A DNA stretch of 64,000 nt from Cymodocea nodosa (GCA_036874045.1 CM072335.1:26233501-26297500); one strand, 5' to 3'; counted from the stretch's first letter, positions 1 through 12,320 are shown. Translations and numbers: made by a program. Notes: generated by a model not told the origin, from the sequence alone.

Positions 1-490
1 TTGATTGTACATTAATTGATGTTGAAATAATTAACTTGAATTTCGAATGATGTAGGTCTTGCAAAGACGACCTTGATTTTATTATCATTGTAAGTATTAA
101 TTTTCTATCCACTCAACATCTCCATCGCGTTGGTCAGAAACACTTGATTTTACGTTTTTCTTTTCTTTATCATTTCACCGTTTAAACAATGACGATACGT
201 GGGAAATGAGATTTCCATCGATTTAATTTAACAATAAGCAGCCGCCAAATGATGATGCGCACATTGATACGGTATTTTGAAGAATTAAAATTACGATGAT
301 CAAACACATTGTATAAAGTCAAATCTCAATTAAATTATTTATAATTATCTATTGCTTACAGCTTACGTATAATTAAACTAAATAATTGAAGAAGACATCG
401 TATAATGTATTAAAGCGAGTAATATGATATCGTGAAACAGTATTTTCGACAGCTTTCGAGATTTGATGGCGTGCATGACTTTGTGTATAT

Positions 491-497
491 TATAAAC
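491..497 (+). promoter_or_regulatory. Candidate TATA box of receptor copy A
   Basis: TATAAAC lies about 80 bases before the ATG at 573. It sits in a promoter block (about 1-570) that is clearly homologous to the blocks upstream of copies B and C. Copy A lacks the roughly 60-base insert that B and C carry between the block and the TATA box. Confidence 0.45.
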
Positions 498-824
498 CAA
501 GTTCGAATATGGACGAAAGGGCAAGTACTTGTTGTGATTAATTACGCAAGGGAAGGGAATTAAGGGAAGGACATGACCTTCCTCTTTTTTGTGTATTACA
601 TGTTGGCTTTGTTCTCATTCCTCAATGTTGTTTATGCTCAATCAGGTGAGTGCTGCTGTTATTCTTGCACGTACATACCCTCACTTTTTTTTAAGAATTT
701 TCGTGGTTGGTACCTTAGAACTCTTGAGTTGCATATTTTTTAGTGATTCTCTTGTAAGAAACAATATATGTTTACATAGAATTCTTTCTTTTGAATGTGC
801 TTTCATGCATGTTTTGATTATACG

Positions 825-1554
825 TGTTGTGATTAAGAGACTTAAATTGAAAGCAAGCAAATACAAATATGCAAGCACACAAAAACAGAATTTTACATGG
901 AAAACCCCCTCGGTGTGAGGAGATAAAAAACCACAGTCCAACCAATCCAACTAGAAATAATCATTAAATGCAGTTACAGAGTTTAGTTTAAAATCTTCTC
1001 AAGCCAATAACATGCATCTATATCATCCAACTATCGAGAAAAACATCACAATGTAGGTTCTTATTGATCTCCAATAAACTTTGTCTCTGTTTCCTACTAG
1101 CTGAAAAAACCACTGACAGATCTAGAATAACACCCTGACTGGATGCACAGCTCGCCTTCGCCAATAGTTCTCTAGATGAACTACTCTAAGCACAAACTTA
1201 ACTGAACAGCTGCAATCTTGGACAATAGCTTGACCTTCTCTGATTTCTTCGATGGCGCAACACGCAGGGTCTTGCCAGCTCCTTCCTTCTCTTGGTCTTG
1301 CCAACTCCTTCCTATGCGCAAGGATCAACCGTAATCAGAGGCTGCACCGACTGAAAGTAGGAGTCCTTGTGTTGTACCCTCTTTCCTCTATGTGTTGCAG
1401 TGTGTCACGCCCCCTTTCCTCCGTGTGCTGTAGTGATTTCAATCGTTGTTATTATTATTATTTTTTACACATTAGAAAAACGTAATCATGACAAAGATGA
1501 AAACAAATAGAAGAATAGGCCTGATGGGCTCATAGATGGGCGGACGACCCAACA
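825..1554 (-). repeat. LTR of Copia element (3' LTR in element orientation)
   Basis: This 730-base LTR begins TGTTGTGATT and ends CCCAACA in plus-strand reading. It matches 5,536-6,241 along its length. Around 1,285 it carries a short internal duplication of the CTTGCCA-CTCCTTC motif that the other LTR lacks. Confidence 0.92.
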
Positions 1555-1566
1555 ATCTCCCCCTTC
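1555..1566 (-). other. Polypurine tract of Copia element
   Basis: On the minus strand the bases next to the LTR read GAAGGGGGAGAT. This is the classic Copia polypurine tract used to prime plus-strand DNA synthesis. Its place next to the 825-1,554 LTR fixes the element's orientation. Confidence 0.85.
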
Positions 1567-1580
1567 AACCATCTATCATG

Positions 1581-2228
1581 CTAATCTCTAAGACCAGGGA
1601 TATGAGCACAAATGCTCAATACAATCTCTTTAGAGTTGATCACATCCTGAATCCAATGATAGCTCATACGAATATGCTTGGACCTAGAGTAAAAAGATAA
1701 GTTTTTGGTTAGAAGAATTGTACTTTGACTGTCATCGAATAAAACAAATTCATCTTGCAACAAGCCTATCTCTCTAAATAATCTCTTCAACTATATTAAC
1801 TCCTTACAGGCTTTAGTGGCTACAATGAACTCTACCTCTATAGTAGATAAGGCAATGCACTTCTAAAGTCTAGATTGCTAAGAAATAGCTCCCCCTGTAT
1901 AAGTAAACAAATATCCAAATGTAGACTTTGAGTTGTCTACATCACTTGCCATATTTGAATCTGTAAAACCAACAAGAGTTGGTTCTCCACCACCAAAATA
2001 AATCTTCAAGCCTGAGGTGCCACGAAGATACCTCAAGATCCATAAAACTGCTTCCCAATGCCGTTCTCCAAGATTTGCCAAGAATCTGCTCACAGTACTG
2101 ACAGCATAGGCAATATCTGGTTTGGTGCTAATCATGGCATACATCAAACTCCCTATAGCTAAGGCATAAGGAATTTTTTTCATTTCTTTTTTATTCTCAT
2201 TTGTAGAAGGTGATTGTTTTTTACTCAA
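1581..2228 (-). pseudogene. Copia RNase H region, interrupted
   Basis: The segment read from 2,228 has the end-of-polyprotein Copia pattern: PYALAIGSLMYAM, then TKPDIAYAVSTVSRF, RYLRGTSGL and GFTDSNMASD. This is the RNase H part that removes the RNA template. The frame breaks near 1,875 and the tail continues in another frame to about 1,581 (SQSTILLTKN). The breaks mean no intact enzyme is made. Confidence 0.85.
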
Positions 2229-2308
2229 TTTGAATTGAGCACTAGAGGAGAACTCACTGATTCAACATTGTCCATACCAAATTTTTGAAGCACCTTTTTA
2301 TTGTACTT

Positions 2309-2803
2309 CTATGACAAAAACAATTTCTTGGAATTTCTATCTCTTCTAATTTCAATTCTAAGAATTCTTTTAGCAGGTCCCATGTCTTTCATTGCAAAAG
2401 ACCCATGCAAGATATTCTTCAATTCTGTAATCTTTGACTTGTTTTTGCTTATAATCAATATGTCATCCACATAAAGCAACAAAATAATAAAATCTTTAGA
2501 AGAAAAAGATTTAATAAACACACAATGGTCAATGCTACACTTCCTATAACCATGCTCCCCTATAATAGAGTCAAATTTCAAGTACCATTGTCTAGAGGCT
2601 TGTTTTAAGCCAAAGAGGCTTTTCTTGAACTTGCACACTAGGTTTTCTTTACCTTGCTTAGCAAACCCCTCTAGTTGCTCCATATAGATTTCTTCCTCCA
2701 AGTCCCCATGGAGGAAAGCGGTCTTCACATTCATTTGTTCAATTTCCAAGTCTCTACTAAATGCCACGACAAGGACTGCCCTAATAGAAGTCATCTTCAC
2801 CAC
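2309..2803 (-). pseudogene. Copia reverse transcriptase region
   Basis: The 164-residue open stretch carries Copia reverse transcriptase hallmarks: MNVKTAFLHGDLEEEIYM (motif A), SLFGLKQASRQWY, and LLYVDDILII with the catalytic YVDD. It is the best-preserved part of the element. Upstream sequence (2,804-3,060) continues the same domain in other frames with stops, so the polyprotein is broken. Confidence 0.9.
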
Positions 2804-3319
2804 AAGAGAGAAGACTTCATCAAAATCAATGCATCATCTTTGAATAAAGCTCTTTACAACTAGTCTGACCCCGTAAGTTGGAAGTGAACTATGCTCCTGT
2901 TCTTTGATTCTATAAACCCATTTATTCTTGAGTGCTTTCTTACCTTTAGGTAACTTCACCAGTTCATATGTTTGGCTGTCATGCAAGGAACTCATCTCAT
3001 CTTACATGGCCTCCTTCCACTCCTTAGCATTCTTCCCTACCACATCATTAACATAGCACTCAGGCACTACCTCATCAGATAATAGCACCACGAACTCATC
3101 TGAAGAATACCTGGTAGAGGGGATTCTTTCTCTGTTTGACCTTTTGAGAGGAATTTCTGGTGGTTCTTTTGGCATAGGTGGTTCTTCTTGATCATGATCA
3201 TCTTTATTCTGTACTTAGGGAGCTTCCTCATCACTTGTATCTGTATCATTTTCATCAACTACAACGTCTTGTTGAGTTGGAATTGGAATAGGGTTTACTT
3301 CAATCAAATTTTCATTTTG

Positions 3320-4603
3320 TTATGATGCTTCACTTTGCACTTTGTCAATGTCCTTTATTATTTGATTTTCAACGAACACTATATCACGACTCCTGACTAC
3401 CATTTTGGCTATAAGATCATACAACTTGTAGCTAAAATCATCTTGGCTATAGCCAAGAAAAATGCACTGTTGTGTCTTTCCATCAAATTTTGTTCTTTTA
3501 TCTTGAGGTACATGAACAAAGGCCTTACAACCAAACACTTTTAAGTGTTCATAAGAGGTCTCTTTACCATACTAGACATTATTTGGTACATCCCCTTACA
3601 AAAAATGACATAGTGAAAGATTAATAAGGTAAATAGTGGTCATTAGAACCTCACCCCAAAAGGATTTGGGTAACTTTGCTTCTGAAAGCAAGCATCTGAT
3701 CTTCTCCACTATCGTCCTGTTGAACCTTTCAACAACTCCATTCAACTATGGAGTCTTTGGAGGAATCTTTTGATGCTTTATCCCTTACTCCCTACAATAG
3801 GCTTCAAAGGGCCCACAATACTCTCCTCTATTGTCACTTCTAATGCATTTCAATTTCCTGCCTGTTTGTCTTTCTGCTAACACCTAAAAATTCTTGAATG
3901 TCTCAAGGATCTGATCCTTGGACTTCAAGAGATAAGCCCAAATCTTCCTAGAAGAGTCATCAATAAAAGTGACAAAATACCTCACTCCACTATGTGTCAT
4001 TACCTTCATTGGCCTACACACATTTGAATGTATCAGGTCTAGCAATTCTGATTTCTTTGAAGAAGTTTGGCTCTTGAAGGTGACCATGAGTTGATTCTCT
4101 GCCAAACAGTGTGCACAATGCTCCAAGTGCACATCTTTCAACTTTGGCAAAAGATTTCCCTTCAAAAGTGTTGACATTCCCTTCTCGCTCATAGGGCCAA
4201 GTCTTTTGTGCCATAACACAACCTGATCTTCACTTTCTAAAGCATTCATAAAAGCACTAGAAAGTTTAGCATGAACATAGTAAAGACGAGATACTTTTTC
4301 ACCTTTTGCTACAATCATGTTTCCTTTAGTAAGCTTGTATCTTTCATTTCCAAAGCTACTAGTGTAGCCCTCCTCATCAAGACATCCAACTGAAATAATG
4401 TTGAGTCTCAAAGACTCAACGTGTATGACAGATTTGAGTATCAACTTTGTGCCACTTGTGGTTGTTAAATGCACATCTCCCTTTCCAATAATCTTAGCAT
4501 TGTTGTTGCTTCCCATTTTCACTATCCCAAAGTCACCTACAACATAGGATGTGAAAAGATCCTTGCAAGATGTGGCATAGATAATAGCACAACTTTCAAA
4601 CAC
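3320..4603 (-). pseudogene. Copia GAG-pre-integrase and integrase region, interrupted
   Basis: The 4,603-3,884 part contains the GAG-pre-integrase zinc-binding region (LWHKRLGPMSEKGM, then HCAHCLAEN) and the start of the integrase core (DLIHSNVCRPMK, then YFVTFIDDSSRKIWAYLLKSK). The 3,538-3,320 part contains the Copia integrase C-terminal motif (FGCKAFVHVPQDKRTKFD, then FLGYS). About 340 bases between them carry stops in the expected frame, so the integrase is not intact. Confidence 0.88.
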
Positions 4604-4744
4604 TCAAGCTGTCTCATCCCCACCAAGTAAGCTGATGGCTTCATCTGTGACTACAAATAGTTCTTCAATAGTAGTGGCAATGCCTTCACTATCACTGTCA
4701 TTACTTTGCTGTGATAACTTTATTTTCTTCTTGTTGTTCTTTTT

Positions 4745-5170
4745 CTACTTACGACAAAATCTGCGGATGTGTCCTTTTTCATGGCAATAATGGCACTCAA
4801 TATCTGCAAACTTGCTTTTTGACTTGCTTCTGCTCTTTCTTGAACCTTTCGGACTTCTACTCTTACTTTTCCCTCGTGATTCTGTAAACAACACCTCAGA
4901 ATGTGAGGAGGAACCATTTGCAATCCTCCTGGACTCTTCATTTATCACTTTGGTTTTTACATAATCCCAAGTGACATTTCCATTTGGAGGAGAGTTACAC
5001 AATGTAACTTTCAAGGTCTCCCAAGAATCAAGCAAAGAACCCAAAAGCAGTAATGCCCTCACTTCATCATCAAAGACAATGCCCATAGATGACAACTGGT
5101 TGAAGATTCCTTGGAATGTGTTCACATGGTCTACCACCAATGTACCATCCCAGTATCTCAAATGCATCAA
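4745..5170 (-). pseudogene. Copia gag region with zinc knuckle
   Basis: The translated stretch resembles the UBN2/retrotran gag domain and ends in a CCHC zinc knuckle, CHYCHEKGHIRRFC (C-x2-C-x4-H-x4-C), preceded by an SR/K-rich stretch. Such gag proteins coat the element RNA. The N-terminal half (5,170-5,460) has a stop and shift, so gag is also damaged. Confidence 0.85.
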
Positions 5171-5535
5171 CTATATAATGAGAAATATTTTATTTGTGTA
5201 TTCCTTTTGAGCATATAGCTCTTCTAGCTTGCACCAAAGAGTACTTGCATTTGTTTCATCACAAATATGATTTAACACATTATCATCCACCCATTGCCGT
5301 ATAAAGCCACAAGCTTGCCTATGTAGAATCCTCCACTGATCATTTACCTTTTCATTTAGCTTTTATATGTTAAAAATAGGCTTATAATATTCTTTTACAT
5401 AGAGAAGATCTTTATCTTTTCTTTCTAAGCTTGGCAGTTGGTTCCATTTAGAAAAATCATTCTACTAGTGTTAGCTTCCATCCATGCTTTCAAATTGTAA
5501 CAAAAATTAGGTCTCACCCCACGGTGGACGCCACT

Positions 5536-6241
5536 TGTTGTGATCAAGAGACCTAAATTGAAAGCAAGCAAACACAAATATGCAAACACAAAAAAACAAA
5601 ATTTTACATGGAAAATCCCCTCAATGTGAGGAGATAAAAAACCACAGTCCAACCAATCCAATTGAAACTAATTAGTAAATGCAATTACAGAGTTTAGTTT
5701 AAAATCTTCCCAAGCTAATAACATGCATTTGTATCATCCAACTATGGAGAAAAACATCACAATGCAGGTTCTTACTAATCTCCAATAAACTCTGTCCCTG
5801 TTTCCTACTAGTTGAAACAACCACTGATAGATCTGGAATAACACCCTAACCGGATGCACAACCCACCTTCGCTAGCAGTCCTCCAAACGAACTGCTCCAA
5901 GCACGAACTTAACCAAATGGTTGTAGTCTTGGATAGCAGCCCGACCTTCTCTGATTTCTTCGATGGCACAACACGTAGGGTCTTGCCAGCTCCTTGTGCG
6001 TAAGGATCAGCCGCAATCAAAGGCTGCATCGACCAAAAGCAAGAGTCCTCGTGGTGCACCCTCTTTCTTCTATGTGCTACAATGCGTCGTGCCCCCTTTC
6101 CTCTACGTGCTGTAGTAGTGATTTCAATCACTATTATTTTATTTTATTTTTTTTACACATTGGAAAAACATATCCATGACAAAGATGAAAACAAATAGAA
6201 GAATAGGCCTGATGGGCTCATAGATGGAGGACGGCCCAACA
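5536..6241 (-). repeat. LTR of Copia element (5' LTR in element orientation)
   Basis: This 706-base LTR begins TGTTGTGATC and ends GGCCCAACA. It is followed by the target duplication ATACG at 6,242-6,246. The element's primer-binding site should lie just left of it (about 5,516-5,535, minus strand AGTGGCGTCCACCG). It does not match the common initiator Met-tRNA site, so I leave the tRNA unassigned. Confidence 0.92.
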
Positions 6242-7570
6242 ATACGTATACATCAAAATACGTACAGTACTACAAAAATTAAGTTGGAAAAGGAATTACG
6301 ACAATGATTAAGTTGTGAAACATTACAAATATTATCATTTAAATATTAAAAAAAGTCATTGTTACAATCAAAGGGTTATTTATTTCAAGTACAACTATGT
6401 CCAGAAATTCAATATTATTGTGAGATTTTATAGGTGATATTCTGTGACAGGATTTATAAGTATTGATTGTGGGAAGCCAAACAAATACACTTACAAAGAC
6501 ACCGTCACAGGATTGACCTACACTTTCGACTTAGAATATATTAACGACGTTGGTGAGATTCATAAGGTGTCACCTTAGTATCAAAATTCTACAGCCTATT
6601 CCCACTCCAACGACCTTCGAAACTTTCCCAAGGGAAAGAGGAACTGCTACACATTGAAGCCCTTTGCAAAGGGAAGGAAATACTTGATTAGGGGGTTCTT
6701 CCTCTATGGCAACTACGATGGTTTGAATCGCCTACCCAAATTCGACCTTCATCTTGATGTTAACTATTGGGACACCATCAAGATTATTGACTCCTCAACT
6801 TATCACTATTCCGAGATTTTTGTTGTTGCTTCCTCTTCAATGATGTCTCTCTGCCTCATCAATACTGGTTTGGGCGTACCATTTGTGTCAGCAATCGATG
6901 TCAGGCTTTTACCTCAACATACGATATTTGAAGTCAATACTTCTCAATCGTTGGTCACATCTAATCGCTTAGACTTTGGTGCATCTTACACCACCCATCT
7001 CAGGTGAAAATAAATTCAAACAATTAACTTATTCCCGCAAATGTTCTTCATTATTGAAATTTCTTTTGCAAATATTTGACACGAAAGCTATGATAAAATT
7101 CCTTACGATTTCAGGTACAAAAACGATGTTGCCGATCGCCTGTGGTCTCCATACAACAAACCCCAGTGGTCAAAGGTATCGACATGTTCTGACATTTGTT
7201 GGAACCACATACTACAGGCTTCCACAAGATGTCATGGCTACGGCAGCAACTCCCACAACTGGGTCCAGCTTGAATTTTAGCTTAACATTGGCAGAAACTA
7301 TGCCACCACCTAAATACCATATAACCTTACACTTTGCAGAGTTGCAACCATTGGAAAAAAATCAATCAATGATTATGACCATAGATCTGAATGATGAGTA
7401 TCGGTATTACAATTTTACCATTCAAGGTGGTAACTTTGTGGCTTTCACCATATACTCTGGTCGCCCAAAGACTTACACCAAGTTGGATTTTTCAATTCAA
7501 AAGGAAGAAAATTCAACTCTTCCTCCTCCACTGATCAATGCAATACAGGTTTTAATTGTTCTATCATTGA

Positions 7571-7738
7571 AAAATAAAATAACGTTTTCATTCATTCTAT
7601 CACTCACCCAAAGCTATCAAAACGTCGTAAGATGTAAGCAATAGGTAAATAATTTACTCGAGATTTGACTTTATACAATGTGTTTGATCATCGTAATTTC
7701 AATTTTTCAAAATACCGTATCAATGTGCGTTAATTATT
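7571..7738 (-). repeat. Inverted copy of the receptor promoter segment
   Basis: The sequence after the break in copy A is the reverse complement of the promoter segment at about 8,478-8,660 upstream of copy B. Shared runs include ATCACTCACCCAAAGCTATC and TTTGACTTTATACAATGTG. The same segment lies in direct orientation upstream of copy C (about 15,340-15,525). The inverted copy probably marks a rearrangement that removed the 3' half of copy A. Confidence 0.9.
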
Positions 7739-8450
7739 TTCCCATTTTCCGTTAGCATATATGTAGCAGATTTAGAGGACATTTATTTTATCGACATATT
7801 GAATGTTAAGTATTTCAAATCTTTTACTTGGAAATTGACATTCACGTGCTATGTAGATGTACATTTTAATCTAAGTAATCCATTTAATTATCACCAACCC
7901 GTTCTCTTTGCTTAGTTTCTCCGCCATCATGGCCCTCAGATCCCTCCCACTCTCCTCCCTCTCCAATGGCTCCTCCCACCCATCCAACAAACCATTTAAT
8001 TTCGTAAATATCATTTAATTATCACCAAATTCACAGCCTCGAAGGGCGTTGAGATTAATTAGGACTTTTTTCAAGTATAATTTCGTAAATATCATTTGCT
8101 TCTCCAAAATTCAATCCCAAAGATTCCATCTTTTTTCCTTCTTCTCTCCTACTAAAGTCGTTTGAGAATATTTTGTTGAAGATGTCATTGAAAATATTAA
8201 TGTTTCTGTTACGTACAAGATTATAAACAATACTTTGATTGATCGTACATTAATTGATGTCGAAATAATTAACTTGAATTGCGAATGATGTAGGTGTTGC
8301 GAAGACGACCTTGATTTTATTATCATTGTAAGTATTAATTTTAGATCCACTCAACATCTCCATTGCGTTGGTCCGAAACACTTGATTTTACGTTTTTTTT
8401 TTTCCTTTATCATTTCACCGTTTAATCAATGACGATGCGTGGGAAATGAG
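7739..8450 (+). other. Spacer with truncated LINE fragment and start of receptor promoter block
   Basis: From about 7,908 this spacer is almost identical to the sequence starting at about 14,771. It contains the same short CTCCTCCCACCCATCC-rich stretch, which is coding in the LINE fragment at 14,060-14,842. I therefore read 7,908-7,990 as the cut end of that LINE copy. The rest (8,100-8,450) is receptor promoter sequence shared with 1-200 and 14,960-15,300. I see no gene here. Confidence 0.6.
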
Positions 8451-8772
8451 ATTTCCATCGATTTCATTTTTACAATAATTAACCGCCAAATGATGATGCG
8501 CACATTGATACGGTATTTTGAAAAATTGAAATTACGATGGATCAAACACATTGTATAAAGTCAAATCTCGAGTAAATTATTTATCTATTGTTTACAGCTT
8601 AGGACGTCTTGATAGCTTTGGGTGAGTGATAGAACGAACGAAAACGTTATTTTATTTTACAACGAAGAAGACATCGTATAATGTATTAAAACGAGTAATA
8701 TGATATCGCGAAATAGTATTTTCGACAGCTTTTGAGATTTGATGGCATGCATAACTTTATGTTTGTGTATAT

Positions 8773-8779
8773 TATAAAT
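8773..8779 (+). promoter_or_regulatory. Candidate TATA box of receptor copy B
   Basis: TATAAAT lies 79 bases before the ATG at 8,858. It is conserved in position and context in copies A and C. Confidence 0.5.
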
Positions 8780-8857
8780 CAAGTTCGAATACGGACGAAA
8801 GGGTAACTACTTGTTGTTGTGATTAATTAGACAAGAGAAGGGAATTAAGGGAAAGAC

Positions 8858-11800
8858 ATGACCTTCCTCTCTTCTGTGTATTTGGTGTTGGCTTTGTTCT
8901 CGACATTGTTCTCATTCCTTAATGTTGTTTATGCTCAATCAGGTGAGTGTTGCGGTCATTCTTCCACATACGTATGCCTACCTCTTTTTAAGGGTTTTCA
9001 TGATTGGCAACTTAGAACTCTTGAGTTGCATATTTTTTAGTGATTCTCCTGTAAGAAACAATATATGTTTACATAGAATTCTTTCTTCTAAATGTACTTT
9101 CATGCATGTTCTGGTTATACGTACACATCAAAATGCATACTTGCAGTACTGCAAAAGTGAAGTTGCAAAAGGAATTACGTACGATGATTAAGCTGTGAAG
9201 TATTACAAATATTATCGTTTAAATATTTTAAAAAAATTATTATTACAATCAAAAGGTTATTTATTTCGAGTACAACTACGAGGAGAAATTCAATATTATT
9301 GTGAGATTTTTATAAGTATTCTTCTGTGGTAGGATTCATAAATATCGATTGTGGGAAGCCGAGCAAATACACTTACAAAGACACCGTCACGGGATTGACC
9401 TACACTTCCGACTCGGAATATATCAACGACGTTGGTGTGATCCATAAGGTGTCATTTCGTTATCGGAAATCCTCGCCTTATTCCCACTCCGACGACCTTC
9501 GAAGCTTTCCCAAGGGGAAGAGGAACTGCTACACCTTGAAGACCTTGGCAAAGGGATCTAAATACTTGATTAGGGGATTCTTCCTCTATGGCAACTACGA
9601 TGGTTTGAATCGCCTGCCCAAATTCGACCTTCATCTTGATGTCAACTATTGGGACACCATTAAGATTAATGACTCCTCAACCTATCACTATTCTGAGATT
9701 TTTGTTGTTGCTTCCTCTTCGATGATGTCTCTCTGCCTCATCAATACCGACTCTGGTATACCATTTGTGTCGGCAATCGATGTCAGGCTTTTACCTCGAC
9801 ATACGATGCCACATTATGTCAATGCTTCTCAGTCAATGGTCACATCTTATCGCTTAGACTTTGGTGCATCTTACACCACCCATCTCAGGTGAATATATAT
9901 ACAAACAATTAACTTATTCCCGCAAATGTTCTTCATTATTGAAATTTCTTTTGCAAACACTTGACATGAAAGCCATGATAAAATTCCTTACGATTTCAGG
10001 TACAAAAATGATGCTGCCGATCGCCTATGGTCTCCATACAATAAACCCGAGTGGTCAAAGATATCCACAAGTTCCATCATTTCTGGAACCACATACTACA
10101 GGCTTCCACAGGATGTCATGGCTACGGCAGCAACTCCCACAACTGGGTCCAACTTGAATTTTAGCTTAACATTGACAAAAACTGTGCCACCACCTAAATA
10201 CCATATGACCTTACACTTTGCAGAGTTGCAGTCGTTGACAAAAACTCAATCAAGGATCATGACTATATACCTGAATGATGATGTTGGGTATTACAATTTT
10301 ACCATTAAAGGCGGCAACTTTAAGGCTTACACCATATACACTGGTCACCCAAAGACTTACACCAAGTTGGAATTTTCAATTCGAAAGGAAGGAAATTCAA
10401 CTCTTCCTCCACTGATCAATGCAATGCAGGTTTTAATGGTTCGACCACTGACAGTAAAAGCTACATATGATGCAGACGGTATGAAAGTGCATTTTAGACT
10501 CGTATATTATTACTTATTCTATTCAATTGTTTGTCATTGATCAGTATCATCAAAATGGTTATGAAAAAATGCAAAAGTTGATTTGATCCAAAACATATCA
10601 TAACAAACCTAAGAAATTGCTTATTATAATAAAATGTAATATGGCTTTTGATGTGTCATTATTTGATTCACATTTTGGAGTCCAGCGCAAGCGATTTTGG
10701 ACATTAAAGAGTACTACATGATACGAAAGGACTGGATGGGAGACCCTTGCTCTCCCAAAGACTACAGATGGGATGACCTGAGTTGCACTTACAACGACCT
10801 AAAGGCTCCACGGATCGTATCCTTGTAAGCTGGCTACTGCTTTGAAAATAATTGTCCCAATTAAGAATCCTATTACATCCTCCTAGCTACAAAATAGTTT
10901 TTTTTTTTTTTATATTGTTTAATGGTGTTCAAATGCTTGGTTTATTTCTTAGTTTTTGATGTTTATGTTGTCGTGTAAACTAAATATGATGTAACTTGAT
11001 TTATGTTTTTCTTATTTGGGAAGGGATAACTTGTTTTACGTTGAAGTAAGTTTTCATGAAAAAGGAAAAACTCTAGTTTCCATGTCATCATTGCATATAA
11101 GATCTATTTGCGTCCGTCAAATCTAAAAGTAAAAAAAGTTGGTAAAAGTTAAGAAACCAAAAGTAATAAAAAGTCTAAAAGAATAATAAGTAGTATTTAT
11201 ACATATCTAAAAGTTTATTAAAAAGGAACAAAATTTATATGTAAAAAGATAAAAAATTAAAACTAAATAAAATAAAACTTCATAACTATCTTGACATGTT
11301 CACAACTTAAAAAAGTTGTTTACAGGTTTTTAAAATAAATTATAAATTTCGATGTTTTCACATATACATTATGATTTATTTACGTATATTATCGATTATT
11401 TGTTTCTTTTGTTGTTAACTTAGATTAGCTGTTAAATTGATTACAGATACCTTTCTTCCAGTGGATTGAGTGGCGTGATACATAATTCTTTTGGGTTGCT
11501 TGCTAAACTCGAAATTCTGTATGCCCTCTTCCTATCATGCATTCAGTTATTTTAATTAATTATGAGCAATCGATTATATATAAATTTGAAAAGTAATTGC
11601 CATTTATTCAATATTCATTGTAATAAGGATGTTTCCTACTTTAAAAGTGATTCAATTTAAGAAGTGCTAACTTAACTCGTGATTGCTTTTTCATTTCACT
11701 GCAGAGATTTATCAAATAACAACTTATCTGGTATGATCCCATCGTTCTTGGGTAATCTACAACATCTTCGTTACCTGTGAGTATAACATATAAGAAGCAA

Positions 11801-12320
11801 AGGCCTAATTTCTCGAAGTATATGCTTAGGCGTTAAAGTTCTACTTCATGTTGATATATATATATATATATATTGACAAAGATTATAATGTCTGGTATGC
11901 TTTCTATCATTGATGAGTTAAAGCTCTGCTTCCTTAACGTCTTTTTCATTTTTTGTAGAAATCTCAAAGGTAACAAACTCGATCGGACGATTCCCAAAAC
12001 CCTTAAAGATAAAGTAGCCAGTGGAAAGTTGATATTAAGGTAAACACATGTCAAAAATGTTTTTTTGAAGGATCAATAGTATCACTAATATATCACTTGG
12101 ATTAATTAATGAAGTTAAAAAAGAAATTTAGCATGAGGTTACGTTGATACGTTCTATCTTATACAAGTATTATTGATGATCACTTCGAACTTTTTCCTCT
12201 TGTAGGGTTGATGAAGATGGAGCTGAAAATGTTGATGAAGATGGAACCATGTCAAATTGTCCCTGCAAAGTGGCAATTATTCTTGGTGTCTTTGTTTTCT
12301 TTGGAGTCGTACTTTTGTGA
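8858..12320 (+). CDS. Malectin-like/LRR receptor-like protein without kinase, copy B
   Basis: Exons deduced: 8,858-8,942, 9,333-9,888, 10,000-10,478, 10,686-10,824, 11,447-11,518, 11,705-11,776, 11,959-12,039 and 12,206-12,320. All have GT-AG borders and matching phase, giving 532 residues. Residues 1-27 are a signal peptide ending VVYAQS. Residues 29 to about 370 form a malectin-like domain (GFINIDCGKPSKYTYKD, then LDFGASYTT, LHFAEL). Next comes the linker DWMGDPCSPKDYRWDDLSC, then LRR exons of 72, 72 and 81 bases (SSSGLSGVI, DLSNNNLSGMIPSFLGNL). Last is a hydrophobic membrane segment (KVAIILGVFVFFGVVLL) followed at once by TGA. Relatives with this architecture are LRR-I receptor kinases, which would carry a cytoplasmic kinase. 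Here there is none, so a co-receptor or decoy role at the plasma membrane is my inference. Confidence 0.82.

Larger units (their letters stand above)
825..6241 (-). mobile_element. Complete but coding-defective Copia LTR retrotransposon
   Basis: The element reads on the minus strand and lies in intron 1 of receptor copy A. It has two related LTRs (825-1,554 and 5,536-6,241), each starting TGTTG and ending CAACA. It is flanked by the 5-base duplication ATACG at 820-824 and 6,242-6,246. The uninterrupted site is visible in copy B near 9,115 (TTATACGTACACATC), which proves the insertion point. The domain order is gag, integrase, reverse transcriptase, RNase H, which is the Copia order. The coding frame is cut by several stops and shifts, so it cannot be autonomous. 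The LTRs differ by many substitutions and by an insertion of about two dozen bases in the left one, so this is not a very recent insertion. Confidence 0.95.
573..7570 (+). pseudogene. Malectin-like/LRR receptor gene, copy A (broken)
   Basis: Three exons align with the intact copies downstream. Exon 1 (573-645) encodes a signal peptide and ends at a GTGAGT donor. Exon 2 (6,451-7,003) starts GFISIDCGKPNKYTYKD, typical of a malectin-like domain. Exon 3 (7,115 to about 7,570) continues that domain. Three lesions are visible. An in-frame TAG at 6,576-6,578 replaces the SFRY segment seen in B and C. Intron 1 is swollen to 5.8 kb by a Copia element. Homology stops at about 7,570, before the GDPC and LRR exons, where an inverted promoter fragment takes over. 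No membrane segment remains. The ORF after the stop is long, so the decay looks fairly recent. I call it a pseudogene with high confidence, although a short secreted fragment could still be transcribed. Confidence 0.88.

Noticed and set aside
5516..5535. Copia primer-binding site for initiator Met-tRNA
   Set aside because: The sequence next to the LTR does not read TGGTATCAGAGC, so the usual primer assignment is not supported.
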